Positions 32,167 to 40,670 of a stretch of 64,000 nucleotides of DNA are shown piece by piece. The first letter of the stretch is position 1; every line of letters begins with the position of its first letter. The notes beneath the pieces were generated by a model. That model saw only the letters and a list, made by a program, of their open reading frames with translations, did no database searches and was not told the origin of the DNA. The stretch spans positions 62,001 through 126,000 of the forward strand of contig JBLNDJ010000038.1 of assembly GCA_050261515.1 (NCBI GenBank), given 5' to 3'. This DNA is from JBLNDJ01 sp050261515 (GTDB taxonomy: Bacteria > Acidobacteriota > Terriglobia > Bryobacterales > Bryobacteraceae). The position numbers and the translations under genes are program-made.

Positions 32167-32637
32167 TTACTTATACGCGATGCAATCGATCTCCACGAGC
32201 GAGTCGCCCGGAATTCCGCCCGCGGCCGCGATCGTCGTGCGGACGCCCGGCTCGGCGCCGAACTTGCCCATGAAGACTTCGTTCATTCCCTTGTAGTCCT
32301 TCAGATCGTTCAGGTAGACGTTGACCTTGAGCACCTTCTCCATCGACGAGCCCGCCTCTTCGAGGCGCTGTTTGACTTCGTTCAGGACGTGCTCGGTGTG
32401 CGATTTGATGTCGCCCGGGAAGTGCGCGCCGATGCCCGAGATGAACACGAGGTTGCCGTAAGTCACCACCGGGCTGAACAGCGGCGGCTTCTCCGGCTTC
32501 CCGCGTTTGCCCCACACCACAGTCTTCACGGGCTTCTCGTCCGCTTTCTTGGCGAGCGCCGCCGCGGGCGCAACGCCGGCTGCCGCGGCCGCAGCAGTAC
32601 CCTTCATCAGGAAATTACGACGATTGGATTTGGCCAT
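32167..32637 (-). CDS. RidA-family enamine/imine deaminase with Tat leader
   Basis: The 156-residue protein has a twin-arginine leader (MAKSNRRNFLMKGTAAAAAA) before a RidA domain (about 45-156). The conserved GVRTTIAAAGGIPGDSLVEI keeps the Arg and Glu used for enamine hydrolysis. RidA removes reactive 2-aminoacrylate-type intermediates released by PLP enzymes, and the next gene codes for such an enzyme, so the pairing makes sense. Export of RidA is unusual. GGAGACCTT precedes the ATG at 32637. It is divergent from the metallohydrolase gene. Confidence 0.88.
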   Translation of the reverse strand: MAKSNRRNFLMKGTAAAAAAGVAPAAALAKKADEKPVKTVVWGKRGKPEKPPLFSPVVTYGNLVFISGIGAHFPGDIKSHTEHVLNEVKQRLEEAGSSMEKVLKVNVYLNDLKDYKGMNEVFMGKFGAEPGVRTTIAAAGGIPGDSLVEIDCIAYK

Positions 32638-32694
32638 AAGGTCTCCGTGGCGAGATCGTATCAGAAACCGCGGGGCGAAGACCAGCCGCCCCAT

Positions 32695-32725
32695 TTGACG
32701 CACCACCACCCCTCTGGCGTAGAAT
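32695..32725 (+). promoter_or_regulatory. Promoter of the metallohydrolase operon
   Basis: TTGACG (32695-32700) and TAGAAT (32720-32725) are 19 bases apart, slightly long, in the 114-base gap between divergent operons. GGGGGA at about 32740-32745 is the ribosome site of the gene at 32752. Confidence 0.45.
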
Positions 32726-32751
32726 TTTGTTCTCGTCGTCGGGGGATCTGA

Positions 32752-33975
32752 ATGCGTCTTTTGCTTTTGCTGGTGAGCTGCACCGCAGCCTGGGCACAGA
32801 TGGAATACGATCTTCTGTTGCGCGGTGGTCACGTCATCGACGGAAAGAACGGCATCAACGCCGTTCGCGATGTCGCCATTCGGGGCGGCAGGATCGCGGC
32901 CGTCGCTCCCAATATCGATCCGGCCAGGGCCCGCAAGACGGTGGACGTCTCCGGCCTATACGTCACGCCGGGCCTCGTCGACATACACGCGCATGTCTAC
33001 ACCGGAACCGGCGAGCGCAACTCCTACGCAGGCGACAACAGCGTGTATCCGGACGGCTTCTCCTTCCGCGCCGGCGTCACGACTCTCGCCGATGCGGGCG
33101 GCGCCGGCTGGCGCACTTTTCCCGATTTCAAGGACCGCGTCATCGAGCGCTCGCAGACGCGAGTGCTCGCGTTTCTCAACATCGTGGGCCAGGGCATGCG
33201 CGGCGGCCGCTTCGAGAACAACCTCGACGACATGGACGCCGAGGCCACCGGGCGCGCCGCGCTCGAGAACAAAGACCTGGTCGTCGGAATCAAGACCGCG
33301 CACTACGCCGGCCCCGAGTGGACGCCGGTCGAGCGCGCCGTCCAGGCCGGCACGATCGCAAAGATTCCCGTGATGGTGGACTTCGGCTCGAAGTACGCGC
33401 GCCGCCCGCTGAACGAGCTGCTCACCGCCAAGCTGCGGCCGGGCGACATCTATACGCACGTCTACTCGGGCCTGCGAGGCGAGCTCGGCGAAGACGGCCG
33501 GCCCGGCCCGGGGCTCGCCGAGGGCCGCAAGCGCGGCGTCATCTTCGACGTCGGCCACGGCGGCGGCAGCTTCTTCTGGCCCATCGCCGTGCCGCTCATG
33601 AAGGCCGGCTTCACGCCGGATTCGATCTCGACAGACCTCCACATCGGCAGCATGAACGGCGGCATGAAAGACATGCTGAACGTGATGAGCAAATTCCTGA
33701 TTCTCGGCATGCCGCTGGACGAGGTGATCTTGAAATCGACCTGGAGCCCGGCCAAGGAGATCCAGCGCGAGGAGCTGGGGAACCTTTCGGTGGGCGCGGA
33801 CGCGGACGTCGCCGTGCTGCGGCTTGTCAAAGGCGATTTCGGCTTCGGCGATTCGCGCGGCATGCGCATGCGCGGAGACCGGAAGCTCGTCTGCGAGCTG
33901 ACGCTGCGCTCGGGCAAGGTCGTCTGGGACCTCAACGCGATCGCGTCGGAAGATTGGGACAAAGCGAAGAAATAG
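32752..33975 (+). CDS. Exported amidohydrolase/deacetylase-family metallohydrolase
   Basis: The 407-residue protein has a signal peptide (1-16, ending AWAQ) and a dihydroorotase-like TIM barrel. Metal ligands are visible: H79 and H81 in GLVDIHAHVY, a candidate carbamylated lysine in VVGIKTAHY, YTHVYSG, a His in VGHGGGSFFW and an Asp in STDLHIGS. The family includes enzymes that act on amino sugar or amino acid derivatives and are often encoded with SelA-like PLP enzymes, as in this window (divergent). It opens a plus-strand operon of six genes to 40649. Confidence 0.87.
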   Translation: MRLLLLLVSCTAAWAQMEYDLLLRGGHVIDGKNGINAVRDVAIRGGRIAAVAPNIDPARARKTVDVSGLYVTPGLVDIHAHVYTGTGERNSYAGDNSVYPDGFSFRAGVTTLADAGGAGWRTFPDFKDRVIERSQTRVLAFLNIVGQGMRGGRFENNLDDMDAEATGRAALENKDLVVGIKTAHYAGPEWTPVERAVQAGTIAKIPVMVDFGSKYARRPLNELLTAKLRPGDIYTHVYSGLRGELGEDGRPGPGLAEGRKRGVIFDVGHGGGSFFWPIAVPLMKAGFTPDSISTDLHIGSMNGGMKDMLNVMSKFLILGMPLDEVILKSTWSPAKEIQREELGNLSVGADADVAVLRLVKGDFGFGDSRGMRMRGDRKLVCELTLRSGKVVWDLNAIASEDWDKAKK

Positions 33976-33998
33976 AGTCCGTTCCTCGAAGGAGGGAT

Positions 33999-35285
33999 AT
34001 GGCGATCGATTTTGCGCGAGAGGTAGTCCTCCGCTGGGATGACCAGGACCCCGCGCTTGCACCCCTGTTGAAGGAAGGCGCGATCGATGTCGTGCTGGTG
34101 CGCGAGCCGCTTCCCGTCTTCCGCGATGCATGCCAGGCGGCGGGAATCCGCGTGGCCGCCGCTTCCGAACTTAAAATCGTTGACCTGGCCGGATTCCGCA
34201 GCGCCGCGCCCGGAACGGCCGCGCTCTCCGAGGGCCTCTGGCCGGGCATCGCCGGCGGCCACATCCGCGAGGACGAGGAACTCGCGAGCCCGACGCGGCT
34301 GCCCTGGGTGGACGCCAACGGCTTCCGCTACGCGTGGCTGCGCGCGCTCGCTCCCGGCCGCACGCCCGTGCTCGCGTACCTTCCGAACGAAGCCGCGGGA
34401 CTGAAGCCCAGCCAGATTGTGCCCTACGACACGCTCGAACTCGCGCTGGTCGAGGCGTGGATCAGCGGCGGCAATTACGTGATGGGCGTCGAGCCGCGAT
34501 ACCGCGCGGCGCTCATTGCGCGCGAGGTGAAGGCGCTCACGGCATGGCGTAATCTGGGCCGCACGGTGCGCTGGCTCAAGCAGTACCGCGCGCTGTTCGG
34601 CCGCCCCGCCCTGCCGCAAATCACGCTTCTGGTGGATGAGGGGGAGGCGACTGCCGAGATCGGCAACCTGATGGTGCGGCACAACGCGGCGCCCGCCATC
34701 GAGAGCGCCGCAGCGCCGCCCGTGCCCGATCCCGCGCGCCGCTTCGTCGTCGTCGCGGTGAGTCTCGGAGACCCGGCGCCCGCCGCGCGCAAGCGCATCC
34801 TGGCTCACGCCGAGGCGGGCTCGATTCTCGTCGTCGATCGCGGCGAGGGCGAGCCTTGGTGGCGCGTCCCGGGTCTCGAACTCGAGCACGACGAGCCCGA
34901 CCGCGAAACCTACCGGCTCGGCCACGGCCGCGTGGTGGCGTACAAGAAGGTCATCGAAGACCCGAGCGATTTCGCGCTCGACGCGATCGATCTGGCGACG
35001 CACGCACGCCGCGCGGCCCGCACCTGGTTCGCGCCTACCGTGGTCGTGACCGCGACCGCCGGACCCGAAGCCGGTCCGGTGCGCGGCGGCGAGGTCGTCG
35101 CCGCCATCAACTACGGCAGTCCCTTGCATTACGAACTCATGATTTACGCGCAGGGGAACTTTTCCCGCGCGCGCCTGTTCCGGCCCGAGGGTGAGCCGGT
35201 CGACGTCAAAATCGCCAAGCGCGGCACGCGAACGGAAATCAATCTTCCGGACCTGCGGCGCGTGGGCGTCGTCGTGTTGGGTTAG
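33999..35285 (+). CDS. Unknown protein, possibly a glycosidase-like TIM barrel with beta-sandwich tail
   Basis: A 428-residue protein that I do not recognise. The N-terminal half reads like a degenerate glycosidase barrel (VVLRWDDQDP, AIDVVLVREPLPVFRDACQA, PVLAYLPNEA). The middle has a Rossmann-like piece (RFVVVAVSLGDP, AGSILVVDRGEGEPWWR), and the last ~100 residues form a beta sandwich ending RVGVVVLG. No catalytic residues can be pointed to. No signal peptide is visible, in contrast to its exported neighbours. AAGGAGG at 33989-33995 is only 3 bases before the ATG at 33999. It lies 23 bases after the metallohydrolase gene. Confidence 0.6.
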   Translation: MAIDFAREVVLRWDDQDPALAPLLKEGAIDVVLVREPLPVFRDACQAAGIRVAAASELKIVDLAGFRSAAPGTAALSEGLWPGIAGGHIREDEELASPTRLPWVDANGFRYAWLRALAPGRTPVLAYLPNEAAGLKPSQIVPYDTLELALVEAWISGGNYVMGVEPRYRAALIAREVKALTAWRNLGRTVRWLKQYRALFGRPALPQITLLVDEGEATAEIGNLMVRHNAAPAIESAAAPPVPDPARRFVVVAVSLGDPAPAARKRILAHAEAGSILVVDRGEGEPWWRVPGLELEHDEPDRETYRLGHGRVVAYKKVIEDPSDFALDAIDLATHARRAARTWFAPTVVVTATAGPEAGPVRGGEVVAAINYGSPLHYELMIYAQGNFSRARLFRPEGEPVDVKIAKRGTRTEINLPDLRRVGVVVLG

Positions 35286-35306
35286 AATTTGATCCAAGGG
35301 GGATCC

Positions 35307-36599
35307 ATGATTCTGGGGCGGCGTGAATTTCTCGGCGCGCTGGGCGCGGCGTCCGTGCGGCCCGGCGCCTGGGCGAAACCGGCTCCGGCCGTTGCGCCAC
35401 GAACTCCGAAAGCCTACTTCGGCCTGCACGAATTCATCGAGGCGAATCCCAAAGCGGTCTTCATCCGGCGCACGCATGTGCCGCACAAGATGGACGAGCC
35501 CGCCAAGCTGCGCGAAGGCCTGCAACTCGCGCGCGAGATTTTCGTTCCGCTCGACAAGCCCGGCATTCCCGTCACGCACCGCATCATCCTGAAACCCAAC
35601 CAGACCAGCGTGCGCGACAAGATGCGCCCCGACGTGGATAACTGGGGAACCGGCACCGATCCGCAGTTCTACGAAGGCATGATCATGGGCCTCGAAGAGA
35701 TCGGGCTCAAGAAATTCCACTTCATCGAGGCGAACAGCTTCCCGCACTGGAACTACCGCGGTTTCGTGGATATCAACGAGCGCCACGGCGTCCAGATGAA
35801 CGAGCCCGAACGCCGCGCGCGCCAGTTCCGCGAAGGCGAGGGCATCACCTGGAGCAAGGTGCCCGACGCGGTCATCTACAAACGCATCCCGCACTACGCG
35901 CCCGTTAACGAGCCCGACACGTGGCTGCTGAACATCGCGAAGTGGAAGGGCCATGCGATGTGCCTCACGCAGGCCGTCAAGAACGAGCAGGGCCTCGTGG
36001 TGGGGCCGTACGTACGCTTCTGCCTGGGCTGGAAAGGCGTACTCGGCGTGGCCGACCTGATGAAGGACGACATCAACCCGCGCGCCGAAGCCATGGTGAA
36101 CGAGTTTTTCGAGCGGCACAAGCGCGCCGGCTACCTGCGCTACACGGATGCCGCCGACGAGCAGCGCATCGACGCGATCGCGCAGGAAATCTGGGCGCAC
36201 AAGACGCTCGACCACCAGAGCGTGCTGCGCACCGGCCTCGCGATGATCGAAGGCATCTACAGCCGCGATGGCGACGGCTTCGGGGTCGGCAACGATTACC
36301 TCACGAACCTCGTGATGTTCGGGAAGGACAAGTTCCGGCTCGACGTGATCGGCCTCTACCTGGGCGGCCACGAGCCGGGCAACGTCCACCTCTACCGCAT
36401 CGCGAAAGAGCGCGGCCTCTCCGACACGTTCAACCCGTGGGAGATTCCGGTCTATGAATGGCTCGACGGCCGCGCGGTTCCGCGCAAGCTGACCGACTTC
36501 CCGCGCACGCCGCTCAAGAGCTACTACCTGACGCGGCGCGGCGAGCCGACCTACCACCTGGTGAACGAACACTTCGACTACGACCGCTACAAGGTCTGA
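35307..36599 (+). CDS. DUF362-like exported protein
   Basis: The 430-residue protein begins MILGRREFLGALGAASVRPG, a Tat-like leader with one clear Arg pair, and has a DUF362-like core: HRIILKPNQTS (about 91-101), FYEGMIMGLEEIGLKKFHFI, and repeated short strands through NIAKWKGHAMCLTQAVKNEQ. The family is widespread in Acidobacteria, Planctomycetes and anaerobes, but the function is unknown and no iron-sulfur cluster motif is seen here. The ATG at 35307 has AAGGGGGATCC before it; the upstream TTG at 35289 is less likely. It is the third gene of the plus operon. Confidence 0.7.
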   Translation: MILGRREFLGALGAASVRPGAWAKPAPAVAPRTPKAYFGLHEFIEANPKAVFIRRTHVPHKMDEPAKLREGLQLAREIFVPLDKPGIPVTHRIILKPNQTSVRDKMRPDVDNWGTGTDPQFYEGMIMGLEEIGLKKFHFIEANSFPHWNYRGFVDINERHGVQMNEPERRARQFREGEGITWSKVPDAVIYKRIPHYAPVNEPDTWLLNIAKWKGHAMCLTQAVKNEQGLVVGPYVRFCLGWKGVLGVADLMKDDINPRAEAMVNEFFERHKRAGYLRYTDAADEQRIDAIAQEIWAHKTLDHQSVLRTGLAMIEGIYSRDGDGFGVGNDYLTNLVMFGKDKFRLDVIGLYLGGHEPGNVHLYRIAKERGLSDTFNPWEIPVYEWLDGRAVPRKLTDFPRTPLKSYYLTRRGEPTYHLVNEHFDYDRYKV

Positions 36600-36674
36600 G
36601 CGCCGGAAAAACCCGCTCACGACGCGCGCCATGCCCGCGGCGCGGCTCGCACGGCCGCGCTAATCTGAGGGTTC

Positions 36675-38003
36675 ATGGCCAACGACAAACACAACCGGCG
36701 CGACATACTGCGCGCCTTTTCCGGAGTTGCGCTCGCCTCGCTCGGCGGCGCGAAGCTTGGCGCGCAGGACGCGGCTCAAAGCATGGCGGGCGTGCCGTTT
36801 GAGGAGAAGCAAACCATCCGCATCGCCCTGATCGGCGCGGGAGGCCGCGGCACCGGCCTGCTCCGTAATTTTCTGGGCGTCGATAGGATTCAGGTCAACG
36901 CCGTCTGCGACCTCGTGCCCGAGAAGGTCAAGCGCGCGCAAGGCCTGGCCGAGAAGGCGCTCGGCAAGGCGCCCGAAGGGTACACGGCCGGCGAGCACGA
37001 CTTCGAAAAGGTGCTCACGCGCGACGACATCGATCTCGCCGTGATCGCCACGCCGTGGCAGTGGCACACGCCGATGGCGCTGTTCGCGATGCGCAACGGG
37101 AAACACGCCGCCGTCGAGGTGCCGGCCGCCGTCACGCTCGACCAGTGCTGGGATCTCGTCAACACGTCCGAAAAGACGCGCCGGCATTGCATCATGCTCG
37201 AGAACTGCTGTTACGGCTACAACGAGCTGCTGGTGCTCAACATCGTGCGCGCCGGCCTGCTCGGGCAACTCACGCACGGCGCCGCCGCCTACAATCACGA
37301 CCTTCGCGCGACGCTGTTCGCCAACCGCGGCGAAGGCCTCTGGCGCCGCGACTGGCATCTCACGCACGACGGCAATCTCTACCCCACGCACGGCCTCGGC
37401 CCCGTGGCGCGCTACATGGACATCAACCGCGGCGACCGCTTCGACTACATGGTCTCGATGAGCTCGCCCGCTAAGGGCCTTGAAGCCTATCGCGCCGGGC
37501 ATCTCCAGGCGAGCGATCCGCGCATGAGCGAGACGTACCGCTGCGGCGACCTCAACACCAGCCTGATCAAGACCGCCCACGGCCTGACGATCATGCTCGA
37601 GCACAACGTCAGCTCGCCCCAGCCCTACGACCGCATCAACCTGATCGCCGGAACCAAGGGCATCTTCCGCGACTATCCGCCGCGCATCTACATCGACGGC
37701 GCTTCGAAGAACGACGAGTTCGAGACGATCGACGCCTACAAGGCCCGCTTCGAGCATCCGCTCTGGACGAAGCTCGGCGAGCTGGCGAAAAAGAACGGCG
37801 GGCACGGCGGCATGGACTTCCTGATGTGCTATCGTCTCGCAGAGTGTATGAAGACAGGCCAGGCGCCGGACATGGACGTTTACGACGCGGCGGCCTGGAG
37901 CGCGCCGCTGCCCCTCAGCGAGCAGTCCGTCGCCGCGGGCAGCGCCCCGGTGAAGTTTCCGGATTTCACACGCGGCCGCTGGCAGAAGGCCGCCAGGAGC
38001 TGA
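36675..38003 (+). CDS. GH109-type (NAD-dependent) glycosidase of the Gfo/Idh/MocA fold
   Basis: The 442-residue protein has a twin-arginine-like leader (NRRDILRAFSGVALAS) and the NAD site IALIGAGGRGTG (50-61). It differs from ordinary Gfo/Idh/MocA enzymes in having VEVPAA (147-152) where others have EKP, followed by RHCIMLENCCYGYNEL, HDLRATL, NLYPTHGLGPVARYM (235-248) and NRGDRFDYMVSMSS. These are hallmarks of GH109 alpha-N-acetylgalactosaminidases, which cleave via NAD-mediated oxidation. The next gene encodes a GH123/DUF4091-type protein, also linked to GalNAc. Start ATG 36675 follows a 75-base gap. Confidence 0.83.
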   Translation: MANDKHNRRDILRAFSGVALASLGGAKLGAQDAAQSMAGVPFEEKQTIRIALIGAGGRGTGLLRNFLGVDRIQVNAVCDLVPEKVKRAQGLAEKALGKAPEGYTAGEHDFEKVLTRDDIDLAVIATPWQWHTPMALFAMRNGKHAAVEVPAAVTLDQCWDLVNTSEKTRRHCIMLENCCYGYNELLVLNIVRAGLLGQLTHGAAAYNHDLRATLFANRGEGLWRRDWHLTHDGNLYPTHGLGPVARYMDINRGDRFDYMVSMSSPAKGLEAYRAGHLQASDPRMSETYRCGDLNTSLIKTAHGLTIMLEHNVSSPQPYDRINLIAGTKGIFRDYPPRIYIDGASKNDEFETIDAYKARFEHPLWTKLGELAKKNGGHGGMDFLMCYRLAECMKTGQAPDMDVYDAAAWSAPLPLSEQSVAAGSAPVKFPDFTRGRWQKAARS

Positions 38004-38007
38004 CATC

Positions 38008-39720
38008 ATGACTGCCCGGATTTGGCTGTTTCTTTTGGGAAGCGCGATGGCGTTCGCGCAGACGAACACGGTCGAGGTCTGGGCCGTTCCCTCCATCTAC
38101 AAGGCTCGCCCCGCCGAGGCGGCGCAGAAATCGAATCTCGTCTGGGACGCGAAGACGAAGACCGTTTCGCTCGCCGGGGCGAAGAACGAGCACATACCGT
38201 TTCAGCTTGTCGTCTCCACCGAGCCGCCCCCTACGCGTTACGACAAGCCCGCGTCCGGCTTCTTCGTCGAAGCCTCCGATCTGGCTTCGGAAAAAGGCCG
38301 CATCCCGCACGACCGCATACGGATCTACCTCGAGCACGTCGTGTTGTGCTACGGCAAGTCGAGTCCCGTCGGCGAGACGGGCTTCTGGCCCGACGCGCTC
38401 GCGCCTCTGACGGACCCATTCGACATGGGCTCCGCCTTCCGAACTTTCGTGAAGAACCGCGGCGTGTGGGTCGATGTCGTGACGCCGCCGGACGTTCCCG
38501 CGGGCGTTTACACCGGCACGGTGCGCGTCACGCAGAACGGCAAGCCGATCGACGAGGTGAAGCTCAACCTGAAGGTGTACGATTTCGCGCTACCGGAAGA
38601 AACGCACCTCATCACCTACATGGGCGTTTCGGGCAGCCAGCTCGCGGCGTATCACAACGTCGCGCCCGGCTCGCCCGAGGCGAAGGCGCTGCTCCGCAAA
38701 TATCACGCGTTCCTCTACGCCAACCGCATGGAGCCGTGGTTCAACGAGCCGCTTCAGCCCGCGGTCAGGAAGACCGGCAACGACGTCGCGGTGAGCTTCG
38801 ACGAGCAGGCGTACGCGCTGTACATGAACCAGTGGAAGACGAAGCGCGTCATCCTCGAAACCGTCCCGAGCCCGCTCGAGGGAGGCCCGGAGAGCGCGGT
38901 CCGCTCCTACGTCAAGCAAATCTACGATTACTACAAGAAGAACGGCTGGCTGAGCCGGCTTGTGTTCAACAGCCCCATCGACGAGCCGGGCAACGCGCAG
39001 CAGTTCGAGGAAACGCGCAAGTGGGCCGCGCTCGTTCACGAGGCCGCGCCCGGCGTTCCGTTCCTCGTCACGAGAGAACCCGCGGAGCCCGCCGGGCATC
39101 CCGAGTGGGGAACGCTCGCCGGCCACGCGAATAACTTCTCCATCCACGGCAACGAGCTGAACCGTCCCGTGGTGAAGCAGGCGATTCGCCGCGAGCAGGC
39201 GCGCGGCGGCGAGATCACGTGGTACATCTCCTGCGACCAGGGCTACCCGCAACCGAACTACTTCATCGACGCGCCCGCAATGGACCCCGTGATGGTGCCC
39301 TGGATCACGTGGCGCTACGGCATGAACGGCGTGCTCTATTGGGACCTCAAGTTCTGGCCGCAGACCGCCGACCCCTGGCTGAACCCGGTCACCTACCTGA
39401 GCGGCTTCCTGTGCAGCGACGGCTATGTGCTCAACGGCGAGGGCTCGCTCATCTATCCGGGCAGCCGCGCGAAACGCTACACCGGGCAGAAGGATGTGGA
39501 CGGGCCCGTCTCCTCGATTCGCTTCGAACTGCTGCGTGAGGGCATCGAGGATTACGAGTATCTCTGGCTGCTCAAATCGCTCGGCGACGGCGAGTTCGCC
39601 GAGGACGCAGCCCGGAGCATGGTCGTAGACGTGCGCGCCTTCTCGCGCAACGTGGACGATCTGTTCGCCCTGCGCGAGAAGATGGCGGCGCGCATCGAAG
39701 AGCGGCTGCGCAAGCGATGA
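38008..39720 (+). CDS. Exported GH123/DUF4091-type glycosidase-like protein
   Basis: The 570-residue protein has a signal peptide (1-17), a beta-sandwich at about 30-195 (VSLAGAKNEHIPFQLVVS, GVYTGTVRVTQNGKP), and a TIM-barrel domain with the DUF4091/GH123 pattern: LVFNSPIDEPGNAQQF, EITWYISCDQGYPQPNYFID, PWITWRYGMNGVLYWDLKFW, and FELLREGIEDYEYLWLLKSL. GH123 enzymes release beta-linked GalNAc by substrate-assisted catalysis. Combined with the GH109-type gene 4 bases upstream, both anomers of GalNAc could be removed (inference). The stop overlaps the start of the PfkB kinase (ATGA). Confidence 0.83.
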   Translation: MTARIWLFLLGSAMAFAQTNTVEVWAVPSIYKARPAEAAQKSNLVWDAKTKTVSLAGAKNEHIPFQLVVSTEPPPTRYDKPASGFFVEASDLASEKGRIPHDRIRIYLEHVVLCYGKSSPVGETGFWPDALAPLTDPFDMGSAFRTFVKNRGVWVDVVTPPDVPAGVYTGTVRVTQNGKPIDEVKLNLKVYDFALPEETHLITYMGVSGSQLAAYHNVAPGSPEAKALLRKYHAFLYANRMEPWFNEPLQPAVRKTGNDVAVSFDEQAYALYMNQWKTKRVILETVPSPLEGGPESAVRSYVKQIYDYYKKNGWLSRLVFNSPIDEPGNAQQFEETRKWAALVHEAAPGVPFLVTREPAEPAGHPEWGTLAGHANNFSIHGNELNRPVVKQAIRREQARGGEITWYISCDQGYPQPNYFIDAPAMDPVMVPWITWRYGMNGVLYWDLKFWPQTADPWLNPVTYLSGFLCSDGYVLNGEGSLIYPGSRAKRYTGQKDVDGPVSSIRFELLREGIEDYEYLWLLKSLGDGEFAEDAARSMVVDVRAFSRNVDDLFALREKMAARIEERLRKR

Positions 39721-40649
39721 AGATCCTGAGCCTGGGCGAAATCCTCTGGGACGTCTTCGACGACGCCGAGCGCCTCGGCGGCGCGCCGTTCAACTTCGCC
39801 GTTAACGCGAAGCGGCTCGGGCATGACGTGCGCTTCGTGAGCGCCGTGGGCGCCGACGAGCGCGGCCGGCGCGCCCTCGCCGCGATGGACGAGCAAGGCC
39901 TCCCGCGCGATTTCGTCGGCTCGATCGAAGGCCGCGCGACGGGCACGGTCGCGGTGCGGGTCGATTCCGCCGGGCAGCCGGCGTTCACCATCGCCCGCCC
40001 CGCCGCCTACGATTTCGCCGCGCTGGCCGCGGCGGATCTCGAAGCGATTGAACGCTGGTCGCCGGACTGGATCTACTTCGGCACGCTCCACCAGCTTTCC
40101 GAAGGCGGTCGCGAAGCAACCCGCCGAGCGATCGCCGCCGCGCCCCGTGCGCGCCGTTTCTACGACGTCAACCTGCGCAAGGACTCCTACACGCCGGAAC
40201 TCGTAGCCGCGCTCGCGCGCCAAGCGACCGTGCTCAAGGTGAATGAAGAAGAACTCCCCGTGCTGGCGGAAATCTGCGGCCTGCCCGCATCGCCGCGCGA
40301 GGCCTTCTGCCGCGCCGCCGGATACGAAGCCGTAGCCGTCACGCTAGGCGCCAAGGGCTGCGCGGCGCTAGCCGGAGGGGAATACGTGGAATCACCCGCT
40401 CGCAGAATTGAAGTGAAGGACACCGTAGGAGCGGGCGACGCCTTCGCGACAGCGTTTCTACACGGCCTGGCAAACTCCTGGCCCGCCGCAAGAATCGCCG
40501 ATTTCGCAAACCGCGCCGGCGCCCTCGCCGCGTCGCGCCAGGGAGCGCTACCGGAGTCAATTGCGGACGAAATGCTCGGGCTGCCGAAGCCACTGGCCAT
40601 ATGCGTATCCGATCTCTTGCATGCAGTCGGTGGGCCGGATGAATCATAA
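39717..40649 (+). CDS. PfkB-family sugar kinase
   Basis: The 310-residue ribokinase-fold enzyme starts ILSLGEILWDVFDDAERLGG and has the signature DTVGAGDAFATAFLHGL, with the catalytic Asp in GAGD, and AVTLGAKGCAAL in the ATP region. Fructokinase is the closest type by eye; tagatose- or other ketose-phosphorylating roles are possible given the glycosidases upstream. It is cytosolic, so sugars must be imported after periplasmic cleavage. The start overlaps the stop of the GH123-type gene by 4 bases, and the next gene begins 21 bases later with a different composition. Confidence 0.87.
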   Translation: MKILSLGEILWDVFDDAERLGGAPFNFAVNAKRLGHDVRFVSAVGADERGRRALAAMDEQGLPRDFVGSIEGRATGTVAVRVDSAGQPAFTIARPAAYDFAALAAADLEAIERWSPDWIYFGTLHQLSEGGREATRRAIAAAPRARRFYDVNLRKDSYTPELVAALARQATVLKVNEEELPVLAEICGLPASPREAFCRAAGYEAVAVTLGAKGCAALAGGEYVESPARRIEVKDTVGAGDAFATAFLHGLANSWPAARIADFANRAGALAASRQGALPESIADEMLGLPKPLAICVSDLLHAVGGPDES

Positions 40650-40670
40650 TGAGAAGTCCTACTGCCAAAC

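Noticed and set aside
33462..36632. Very long open frame (over 1000 codons) on the minus strand opposite the metallohydrolase, unknown and DUF362 genes
   Set aside because: The plus-strand genes here have signal peptides, motifs and ribosome sites; the antisense frame is low in complexity, Arg/His/Val-rich and has no recognisable domain. It results from GC-rich codon bias.
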